DNA of 7,858 bases from UBA1138 sp036338615 (GTDB taxonomy: Bacteria; Gemmatimonadota; Gemmatimonadetes; Longimicrobiales; Gaopeijiaceae), in assembly GCA_036338615.1 (NCBI GenBank), contig JAYZBT010000271.1, positions 1 through 7,858 of the forward strand, read 5' to 3'. Both the position numbers and the translations under genes were made by a program. The notes under the pieces were generated by a model. The model was given only the letters and a program-made list of their open reading frames with translations. It was not told the origin of the DNA and searched no databases. Positions 1 to 6,264 of the stretch are shown one piece after another (the first letter of the stretch is position 1; each line of letters begins with the position of its first letter).

Positions 1-626
1 GTCTCGTGGAGGCCGCGTGCTCGGGCCGATGTGGCCTGCTCATCGACGAAGCCTATGAGCTCTTTCACGAGCCGCCGGTGAGCGCGCTCCAGTACGTCGA
101 GAACATCGACGAGTCCGACGTGTTGGTCGTGGGAGCCGCAACGAAGGGGCTCCAGGCACCCGGCATCCGCATCGGCTGGATCATCGCCTCCCGTGAGCAC
201 GTCGAGACCCTCAGCAACTTCTCCTCGTTCGGCATGGGCGGTGTCTCCCATCCGTCCCAGTGCTACGCGCTCGAGCTCTTCGGCGAGCAGCGTATCGAGT
301 TGGCGCGCGCGGCGGTGCCCGCGTTCTACCAAGGCCAGCGCGATCGCTACGGGGAGGCCTTCGAGCGCCTCGGTCTCGAGCTCTTCTCGGGGCGCGGCGG
401 CTTCTACCACTGGTGCCGGCTCCCGGACGGGCTGACCGCGGCCCAACTGAACGAGCGCCTGTTCCCGATGGGTGCCGCGGTGCTCGAGGGCACGGATTGT
501 GACATGGGGCGGCGTGGGGACGGGTCTCCGCTGAGGAGTTTCTTCCGATTCTCGTTCGGGCCGCTGGGTCCGGAGTCCTTCGAGGAAGACGTTCTGTTGC
601 TCGAGAGGGCGCTCGGCGGGGGGTGA
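1..626 (+). CDS. PLP-dependent class I/II aminotransferase, C-terminal half (5' partial)
   Basis: This is the C-terminal part of a cytoplasmic PLP-dependent aminotransferase; the frame is open to the left edge (first whole codon at 3), so the GTG at 6 is most likely an internal valine. About 207 residues are visible, roughly half of a typical 380-400-residue family member. Counting the GTG codon as residue 1, LLIDEAY (11-17) carries the Asp14 that would contact the PLP pyridine nitrogen, with the Tyr three residues later. ATKGLQAPGIRIGW (45-58) carries the Schiff-base Lys47 followed by the usual PGxRxGW. FFRFSFG (179-185) supplies the Arg181 expected to bind the substrate carboxylate. These landmarks are in fold-type I order. 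Donor and acceptor cannot be told from this half. The gene ends in TGA at 624-626, eleven nucleotides before a large palindrome, and converges on the propeller gene. Family assignment is firm; specificity is unknown. Confidence 0.9.
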   Translation, partial: LVEAACSGRCGLLIDEAYELFHEPPVSALQYVENIDESDVLVVGAATKGLQAPGIRIGWIIASREHVETLSNFSSFGMGGVSHPSQCYALELFGEQRIELARAAVPAFYQGQRDRYGEAFERLGLELFSGRGGFYHWCRLPDGLTAAQLNERLFPMGAAVLEGTDCDMGRRGDGSPLRSFFRFSFGPLGPESFEEDVLLLERALGGG

Positions 627-636
627 CTTTCGGAGG

Positions 637-757
637 GATCGAAGCCGCGGGCACCGTCTCCGGGCGCTGGCTCTTCGTCGTGCGTTGCCGTGTGAGGCCC
701 CGATGCCTGGTGAACGACTACGCGATGCGCCCTCCGACGGTGCCCGCGGCCTCGATC
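637..757. repeat. Long imperfect palindrome between convergent genes (possible bidirectional terminator or REP/MITE-like element)
   Basis: The arm at 637-658 is the reverse complement of 736-757 at 21 of 22 positions; the only mismatch is 643 against 751. After a symmetric 3x3 internal loop (659-661 against 733-735) the stem resumes with six perfect pairs, 662-667 with 727-732. The remaining 59-nt apex could form small sub-hairpins, for example 695-698 with 705-708. The structure begins 11 nt after the aminotransferase stop and ends 31 nt before the propeller stop, so it fills most of the gap. No T-run follows either arm, so it is not a canonical intrinsic terminator. It could stop or protect both convergent transcripts, or be an inserted palindromic repeat; a second copy elsewhere in the genome would decide. 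The pairing is seen directly; the role is inferred. Confidence 0.75.
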
Positions 758-788
758 GACGGCCGCCCCCCGTCTCGCTGTTTACACT

Positions 789-3700
789 CTACCAGATGGG
801 GGCTGTTGAGGAGCGGGTTACGGTGAAGGTCTGGGTGTACTGCTGGTCGCCGACCTTTAGTGTTGCGGTGTAGGTGCCCTCGGGGGCTAGGCCGCCGGGC
901 TCGTTGCGGCTGGGGAAGAGCCCGCCTCCGCCGAAGCCGCGTCCTCGGCCGAAGCCGCGTCCGCCTCCCTGGTTCCCTCGCACAGCTGCGGTGATACGCC
1001 GCGGGAGGGAGCCGCCACCGGCTCCGGAGCCGCCTCTGCCGCCGCGGCCTCCGCCGCCACCGCGGAGCGTGGGGCCCTCGGCAGGGCGCTCCGTGAACCG
1101 GCCGGCCGGCCCTGACGGGAAGCCGCCGCCACCGCCGCGGCCGAAGCCGCCTTGCGTGGGCGTGCGTAGGTTCTCGACAGCCTCGTTGACTTCCTCTTCC
1201 TCTTCACCGGCTTCGATGAGCGAGTCTACGACCACGGCGAGGCGCGCTTCGACCGCGATGCTGTCGCGAACCTCGGAGGGCGAACGGGGAAGCGACTTCG
1301 AAGGCGCGCGCATGTTCCATGTCGACCGGTGCAGCCCTGCCGAGCTGGAGCCGTTGAGGGTCGCCATCTCGGTGCCCTGCATGTCCGTGATGACGATCTC
1401 GGCGTTGTCGTTCTGGTCTTCGGCGAGCCAGTACCGGAACTCGGCCCCGTAGGACGGACTCGAGACCTGGAAGTACTGTTGCGCGGTGAACTCACCACCG
1501 GTGGGCGACGTGCCATACTGGAAGGCCGGCCCCGGCTCGAACAGGTGGGCCGAAGACGCCATGATCCCCGGCGTGAGTTGCTGGAGCGCCTCGATGTCCA
1601 CGATCCAGATCGAACGACCGTGGGTTCCTGCAATGAGCTCACCATCGCGCGGGTGGATCTGCAGGTCGTGCACCGGCACGGTCGGGAACCCTTCCATGAA
1701 GCGCTGCCAGGAGTCGCCGCGGTCGATCGAGACATACAGACCGACGTCCGTGCCCACGAAGAGAAGGTTCGGGTTCTTCGGGTCCTCGCGAATCACATGC
1801 GCGAAGTCGGGCTTTCCGGTAGGCAGATCGCTCGAGATCGATCGAAAGCTGCCTCCGTTGTCGTCCGTGACCAGCACGTAGGGCGTGAAGTCGCCGCGGC
1901 GGTGATTGTCGAACGTGATGTACCATCGGTCTGCGATGTGATGCGATGGCTCGATGCGGCTGACATACGTGCCGTCCGGCACCAGACCGTCAAACTCTGA
2001 TGTGAGGTCGATCCAGGTCGCACCGTCGTCGGGCGAGGCCCACACGTTCCCGTCGTCCGTCCCCGCGTAGAGCGACCCCGCACGCAGCGGAGACTCGTTC
2101 AGCGAGACGATGGTCGCGAAGCGCTCCGCGCCCGTGACATCCGGCGTGATCCCGCCGGTCGTGGTCGAGCTGATCTCGATCTGCTCCGCGTCCGCCCGGG
2201 TCAGATCCGGCGAGATGGGCACGAGGTCATCGCCCATATTGGTGGACTTCAGCACCCGGTTCGCCCCGGCATATACGACGTCGGGGTTGTTAGGCGAAAG
2301 CAGGTACGGCGTGTTCCAGTTGAAACGGAGCTGCAGGCTGGCCGAGTCTGCCGTCGCGCGAGCCTGTAGCTCCGCGATGCGATCGGCGTGTTCGCTCGGC
2401 ATCGGCTGCATGCTGTCGGGCCACACCATCGCGATCGAATCCTGTAGGATGCGGTACGAGTCGCGCCAATTCGGACGCCCCAGCGACTGTCGTTCACCCG
2501 TCGCGAGGTTCGAGCGGCCCATGTTGCCGCCCTGTGACTCGGTGTAGACGATGTTCGGGTCGCGGGGGTCCTGTTGTGTCACGAAGCCGTCCCCACCACT
2601 GACGCGGAACCAGTCGTGGTTGGTGATCGCGCCGTTCGCTTTCCGGCTCGGCCCGCACCACGAGGAATTGTCCTGAAGACCGCCGCACACGTTGTACGGC
2701 GTGTCCATGTCGTAGCTGATGTTGTAAAACTGTCCGATCGCGATCTCGTTCGGGAATGTGTAATTCCCGCCTCTGTCGAAGGTGATCGCGATCCCGCCGT
2801 CGTTCCCCACCACGAAGCGTTCGGGGTCGTTGGGATCGATCCAAAGCGCGTGAAAGTCGACGTGTACCGCACCGGCCATGCTGCCCGCGCTGTCGCCGCC
2901 GTCGGTCGAGTAGCGCAGCGAGGAGAAGTACACGCGGTCCGGGTCCATGGGATCGACCCATACGCCCGAGTAGTAGAACGGCCGCGAGTTGTACGAATTG
3001 ACGCGCTCCCAGCTCTCACCGCTGTCGTCTGAGCGGTAGAGTCCGTTGAGGTTCGCGTCGTCGGAGTCCTCCGGAGCCGCCGCCTCGACCATCAGGTACA
3101 TGACGCGCGGATAACTGGGCGCGAAGGCGACCATCAGTCGGCCCATCTCGGTCTCTGGCAGGCCGCCACCCTCTACTCGCTCCCAGGTGTCGCCACCGTC
3201 CGTGCTCTTCCAGAGGCCGCTGCCCGGCCCACCGCTCTGCAGGTAGTACGGTCCCCGCTCCCGCTCCCAGCTCGTCGCAAACAGGACGTCGGGGTCGCGG
3301 GGGTGAATGGCGATATCGACGAAGCCCGCCTTGTCGCTCACGAACTGCACGAGTTGCCACGTCTCCCCACCGTCGCTCGTCTTGTAGATGCCACGCTCGG
3401 CATTGGGCCGCCAAAGTGCGCCGAGCGCGGCGACCCACACCGTGTTGGGATCCCTCGGATGTACGACGATCTTGCCGATGTGCTCGCTGCCCTCGAGCCC
3501 TTTGAGTTCCCAGGTGAGACCACCGTCCATCGACTTGTAGACGCCCCCGCCCGGGGAGATCGAATTCCTGGAGTCCTCCTCTCCCGTGCCCGCCCAGATC
3601 TGGTTGTGGTCGCTCGGGGCGATCGCCAAGTCACCCATCGAGACGACGCGCTCGTTCTGGAAAACCGGACGGAAGGTGACGCCGTTGTTCGTGGTCTTCC

Positions 3701-3929
3701 AGATCCCTCCGGCCGCCGCTGCCACGTAGAAGGTCTTCGAGGGGGACGGAATCCCTTCGACGTCCGTTACCCGCCCCGCCATGTTCGCCGGCCCGATCGA
3801 ACGCCACTCGAAGGCCTCGAGCCAGGTCTCGTCGAGCCCGGTTCCGTCCTGCGCGGATACCGGCGCCGCCAGCATGGTCGCCGCCAAAAGGAGCGTGGTC
3901 GCCGGCAACAAAGAGCTTTGAACGTTCAT
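789..3929 (-). CDS. Secreted sortilin/VPS10-like BNR-repeat beta-propeller protein
   Basis: A 1046-residue exported protein of the prokaryotic sortilin-N/BNR 'glycosyl hydrolase-like' family. Residues 1-26 look like a Sec signal peptide (hydrophobic 7-22, likely cleavage VSA|QDG), although the n-region has no Lys or Arg. The ATG is the first possible start because an in-frame TAG lies at 3936-3938. Asp-box motifs (SxDxGxTW type) recur near 79, 133, 184, 242, 300, 341, 383, 562, 632, 688 and 734, which indicates one or two multi-bladed propellers over about 40-775. HGRSIWIVD (770-778) closes that part. A beta-sandwich-like C-terminal domain follows (about 805-875, then 1015-1037), split by an acidic helix-like segment (about 884-922) and a Gly/Arg-rich tract (about 927-1003). 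Cys415 and Cys425 could form a disulfide. Members are usually secreted and mostly uncharacterised; despite the label I see no clear glycosidase catalytic residues. Probably binds or processes an extracellular polymer or peptide, but this is a guess. Confidence 0.9.
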   Translation of the reverse strand: MNVQSSLLPATTLLLAATMLAAPVSAQDGTGLDETWLEAFEWRSIGPANMAGRVTDVEGIPSPSKTFYVAAAAGGIWKTTNNGVTFRPVFQNERVVSMGDLAIAPSDHNQIWAGTGEEDSRNSISPGGGVYKSMDGGLTWELKGLEGSEHIGKIVVHPRDPNTVWVAALGALWRPNAERGIYKTSDGGETWQLVQFVSDKAGFVDIAIHPRDPDVLFATSWERERGPYYLQSGGPGSGLWKSTDGGDTWERVEGGGLPETEMGRLMVAFAPSYPRVMYLMVEAAAPEDSDDANLNGLYRSDDSGESWERVNSYNSRPFYYSGVWVDPMDPDRVYFSSLRYSTDGGDSAGSMAGAVHVDFHALWIDPNDPERFVVGNDGGIAITFDRGGNYTFPNEIAIGQFYNISYDMDTPYNVCGGLQDNSSWCGPSRKANGAITNHDWFRVSGGDGFVTQQDPRDPNIVYTESQGGNMGRSNLATGERQSLGRPNWRDSYRILQDSIAMVWPDSMQPMPSEHADRIAELQARATADSASLQLRFNWNTPYLLSPNNPDVVYAGANRVLKSTNMGDDLVPISPDLTRADAEQIEISSTTTGGITPDVTGAERFATIVSLNESPLRAGSLYAGTDDGNVWASPDDGATWIDLTSEFDGLVPDGTYVSRIEPSHHIADRWYITFDNHRRGDFTPYVLVTDDNGGSFRSISSDLPTGKPDFAHVIREDPKNPNLLFVGTDVGLYVSIDRGDSWQRFMEGFPTVPVHDLQIHPRDGELIAGTHGRSIWIVDIEALQQLTPGIMASSAHLFEPGPAFQYGTSPTGGEFTAQQYFQVSSPSYGAEFRYWLAEDQNDNAEIVITDMQGTEMATLNGSSSAGLHRSTWNMRAPSKSLPRSPSEVRDSIAVEARLAVVVDSLIEAGEEEEEVNEAVENLRTPTQGGFGRGGGGGFPSGPAGRFTERPAEGPTLRGGGGGRGGRGGSGAGGGSLPRRITAAVRGNQGGGRGFGRGRGFGGGGLFPSRNEPGGLAPEGTYTATLKVGDQQYTQTFTVTRSSTAPIW
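930..962. repeat. Two-copy tandem repeat, 18-bp period, inside the Gly/Arg-rich coding tract
   Basis: The 15-mer GCCGAAGCCGCGTCC occurs at 930-944 and again, identical, at 948-962, giving an 18-bp period that keeps the propeller gene's reading frame. On the coding strand it encodes successive Gly-Arg-Gly-Phe-Gly units. A related but diverged copy lies near 1140. The period and phase suggest expansion by replication slippage within a low-complexity region. Confidence 0.7.
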
Positions 3930-3996
3930 CGGTCTCTACTCGGTCTTGAGGGATGTCTCGAAGACGTCCTCGGGAGAATGATTGTTGAAGCCTTGG

Positions 3997-4027
3997 CCCC
4001 CGGTCCGCGGAAGCCGACCCACGGGGG
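3997..4027 (-). terminator. GC-rich hairpin downstream of the TIM-barrel gene, possible weak terminator
   Basis: Positions 3997-4002 pair perfectly with 4022-4027 (CCCCCG against CGGGGG). Inside this, GTC at 4003-4005 can pair with GAC at 4016-4018 and two more pairs close a four-base loop, leaving a three-base bulge and one mismatch. It sits 14 nt downstream of the TIM-barrel stop codon, where a terminator would be expected. On the minus-strand transcript it is followed by a mixed sequence with no U-tract, so intrinsic termination would be inefficient, and read-through into the propeller gene is possible. Confidence 0.35.
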
Positions 4028-4041
4028 GACGCGCGCGCTGA

Positions 4042-5043
4042 TCAGTCGTCCGAGAACGCGTCGTCGAATGCGGCCGATGAGGTCGGGAAGTCGACAGAAT
4101 GCACGAAGCCACACGCCTCTTCCGCGCCGTGCTCGCGGTCCATGCCCGCGTCCTCCCATTCCACCGAAAGCGGTCCCTTGTACGCGATCCGGTTCAGCGC
4201 CCGCATCACCTCTTCGAAGGGTACGTGCCCGCGGCCCAGTGATCGAAAGTCCCAAAAGCGATCCGCATGGCCGAACGGCAGGTGACCGCCGAAGACACCC
4301 GACGGGGTCGGCGTATCGGACCACCAGACGTCCTTCATGTGAACGTGATAGATGCGCTCCGCGAAACGCAGGATGAAGTCGACCAGGTCGACCCCCTGGT
4401 ACGCCAGGTGGCTCGGGTCGTAGTTGAAGCCAAACGCTTCCCGGTGCCCCAACGCCTGCAACGCGCGCTCCGCCGTCACGATGTCGAACGCGATCTCCGT
4501 CGGATGAACTTCGAGCGCGAAGCGGACTCCTTCTTGCTCGAAGACATCGAGAATCGGGTTCCAGCGGTCGGCGAAGTCCGCAAATCCCGCCTCGATCATC
4601 GCCTCGGAGACCGGCGGGAAGGAGTAGAGCAGGTGCCAGATCGAGCTGCCGGTGAAGCCGTTCACCACCCCCACACCGAGATTCGACGCGGCCCGAGCCG
4701 TCGCCTTCATCTCGTCCGCCGCACGTTGCCGGACCCCCTCTGGATCCCCATCGCCCCAAACGTGCTCGGGCAGAATCGACTCGTGACGCTCATCGATGTT
4801 GTCGCATACCGCCTGCCCCACGAGGTGGCTGCTGATGGCCCACACGTCGAGTCCATGGGACTGCAGCATCTCCCGCGTCGCCACGCAGTAGCTCGGGTCC
4901 TCGGCGGCGCGCCGAACGTCGAAGTGGTCTCCCCAACAGGCGAGCTCGAGGCCGTCGTATCCCCAACTCGCAGCCTTTTGTGCGAGTTCGGTGAGCGGAA
5001 GGTCGGCCCACTGCCCAGTGAAGAGCGTGACGGGTCTGCTCAC
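4042..5043 (-). CDS. TIM-barrel sugar isomerase/epimerase-like enzyme (AP-endonuclease 2 / xylose isomerase superfamily)
   Basis: A 333-residue cytoplasmic TIM barrel of the sugar phosphate isomerase/epimerase superfamily, of normal length and complete. The likely divalent-metal ligands fall at the ends of successive strands: Glu178 in FALEVHP, Asp209 in NYDPSH, His235 in YHVHMKD and Glu295 in LSVEWED, the classic E-D-H-E set. His180 and His212 are plausible further active-site residues. The N-terminal GYDGLEL (28-34) is the usual second-strand signature. The start is a GTG at 5043-5041 that overlaps the TGA of the dehydrogenase gene (shared GTGA), with AGGAGA six nucleotides upstream. This argues for translational coupling. 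Relatives next to Gfo/Idh/MocA genes act on keto-sugars or cyclitols, for example E. coli YcjR, a 3-keto-glucoside 4-epimerase; others are lyases of 3-keto-glycosides. Which reaction applies here is undetermined. Confidence 0.88.
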   Translation of the reverse strand: MSRPVTLFTGQWADLPLTELAQKAASWGYDGLELACWGDHFDVRRAAEDPSYCVATREMLQSHGLDVWAISSHLVGQAVCDNIDERHESILPEHVWGDGDPEGVRQRAADEMKATARAASNLGVGVVNGFTGSSIWHLLYSFPPVSEAMIEAGFADFADRWNPILDVFEQEGVRFALEVHPTEIAFDIVTAERALQALGHREAFGFNYDPSHLAYQGVDLVDFILRFAERIYHVHMKDVWWSDTPTPSGVFGGHLPFGHADRFWDFRSLGRGHVPFEEVMRALNRIAYKGPLSVEWEDAGMDREHGAEEACGFVHSVDFPTSSAAFDDAFSDD

Positions 5044-6239
5044 GAAGATTCTCCTGTATCGGATCCGGGGCCTGGGTCTGCGCCCGGTTCAGCCCCCGGC
5101 GGCGTGTATGCCGCGTCGACCCACGTCCCGAGTCGATGGCTCTCAACCGCCTGTTGAATGAAATGCACCCCGTGGGCGCCATCCTTCACGGTCGGGAAGT
5201 CGTCGTCGAATCGGCCGTCAGCATCGTGGCGCAATGTACGCGCCACGTTGCGATAGACATTCGCGAACGCTTCGATGAAGCCTTCGGGATGACCGCCCGG
5301 GAGTCGCGTGTGGGCCTGCGCCCGCTCGGACAGCGCGCCGGCGCCCCGGAACAGGATCTGCTCGGAACCGTCTGGTGCCACCAGCCGCAGACGGTTCGGA
5401 TCCTCCTGCGACCAATCGAGTCCGCCTTCGGTCCCGTAGACGCGTAGCCGGAGGTGATTGCGCTCGCCCGTCGAAATCTGCGACGCGAAGAGCAGGCCCC
5501 GTACGCCACCCTCCAGTTCGAGCAACACCGTCGCGTCGTCGTCGAGCTTGCGACCCTCCACCACGGTGCCGAGGTCGGCGAAGAGACGGCGCACCTCGAG
5601 GCCGGTCACGTAGCGCACGAGGTTGTGTGCGTGCGAACCGATGTCGCCCAGGACCGACGACGGCCCCCCGCGCTCTGGGTCCACCCGCCACTCTGCCTGC
5701 TTTTGCCCCTCGGCCTCGAGCCGCGTGGCCAACCATCCTTGAGAGTACTCGACCACGATCTTCTTGATCGGACCCAGCGCCCCCGCGCTCACCCGCTCCC
5801 GAGCTTCCTTGACCATCGGGTACCCGGTGTAGTTGTGCGTGACGGCGAAGACCAGCCCTCGCTCCTCCGCCAGACGGCAGAGTTGCTCGGCATCCTCCAG
5901 CGTCGTGGTCAACGGCTTGTCGCAGACGACGTGGATACCCTGCTCCAGGAACGCACGAGCTACCGGAAAGTGCAGGTGATTGGGCGTGACGATCGATACC
6001 GCCTGGATGCGACGCTCCTGCGGCAACCGACCCTCAGCCTCCGCCATCGCTGAATATGATTCGTAGACGCGCGCCGGGTCCAAACCCAACTCGTCACCGG
6101 ACTGCCGCGACTTGGTCGGGTCCGACGAAAAGGAGCCTGCAACGAGCGTATAGTCGCCGTCCAACGCGGCCGCCATGCGATGGACTGCACCGATGAAGGC
6201 GCCTGGGCCGCCACCGACCATCCCATACGGGATCGTCAT
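5040..6239 (-). CDS. Gfo/Idh/MocA-family NAD(P)-dependent oxidoreductase
   Basis: A 399-residue soluble dehydrogenase with the usual two-domain plan. The N-terminal Rossmann fold opens with YGMVGGGPGAFIGAVHR (5-21), an atypical glycine loop with Pro12. VTPNHLH (84-90) is the standard post-strand motif, and CDKPL (106-110) carries the catalytic-type Lys108, with Asp in place of the usual Glu of EKP. GDIGSHAHNL (198-207) supplies Asp199 and His203, expected to act with the Lys in hydride and proton transfer. The C-terminal alpha/beta domain ends in a Pro/Gly-rich tail (about 380-399). I place the start at the ATG at 6239, where family homology begins; the 50 extra in-frame residues upstream are Cys/Arg-rich and overlap the permease coding region. 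The nearest purine-rich element, GAGGGG at 6260-6255, is 15 nt away, so the ribosome site is weak and coupling to the permease 25 nt upstream is likely. Probable role: oxidation of a sugar or cyclitol hydroxyl; substrate unknown. Confidence 0.9.
   Translation of the reverse strand: MTIPYGMVGGGPGAFIGAVHRMAAALDGDYTLVAGSFSSDPTKSRQSGDELGLDPARVYESYSAMAEAEGRLPQERRIQAVSIVTPNHLHFPVARAFLEQGIHVVCDKPLTTTLEDAEQLCRLAEERGLVFAVTHNYTGYPMVKEARERVSAGALGPIKKIVVEYSQGWLATRLEAEGQKQAEWRVDPERGGPSSVLGDIGSHAHNLVRYVTGLEVRRLFADLGTVVEGRKLDDDATVLLELEGGVRGLLFASQISTGERNHLRLRVYGTEGGLDWSQEDPNRLRLVAPDGSEQILFRGAGALSERAQAHTRLPGGHPEGFIEAFANVYRNVARTLRHDADGRFDDDFPTVKDGAHGVHFIQQAVESHRLGTWVDAAYTPPGAEPGADPGPGSDTGESS
5050..5055 (-). 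promoter_or_regulatory. Shine-Dalgarno site for the GTG-started TIM-barrel gene
   Basis: On the minus strand AGGAGA lies six nucleotides before the GTG at 5043-5041, inside the last codons of the dehydrogenase gene. It is the clearest ribosome-binding site in the window and supports the GTG rather than a later ATG as start. Together with the GTGA stop/start overlap it indicates that the two enzymes are made from one message in coordinated amounts. Confidence 0.8.
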
Positions 6240-6264
6240 GCGCAGGAGCCCGCACCCCTCAAGG

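Noticed and set aside
746..774. A second short hairpin (746-751 with 761-766, outer 736-740 with 770-774) as an intrinsic terminator of the aminotransferase gene
   Set aside because: It competes with the longer palindrome for the same bases, and the sequence after it has only three consecutive Ts, so it is not a convincing terminator.
623..826. 67-residue plus-strand frame starting with a GTG that overlaps the aminotransferase stop (GTGA)
   Set aside because: It runs straight through both arms of the palindrome and into the 3' end of the opposite-strand propeller gene; the Arg/Pro-rich product resembles no family I know and there is no good ribosome site.
874..1452. 192-residue proline-rich plus-strand frame
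   Set aside because: It is the antisense image of the Gly/Arg-rich and adjacent coding tract of the propeller gene; glycine codons read as proline on the other strand.
3303..4376. 357-residue plus-strand frame spanning the propeller start and the TIM-barrel end
   Set aside because: It lies antisense to two well-supported genes and across their gap; composition is Arg-rich with no recognisable motif, as expected for a shadow frame in GC-rich DNA.
3926..4759. 277-residue minus-strand frame overlapping the TIM-barrel gene in another phase
   Set aside because: Arg/Gly-rich translation without family features; the overlapping frame carries the conserved metal-binding residues.
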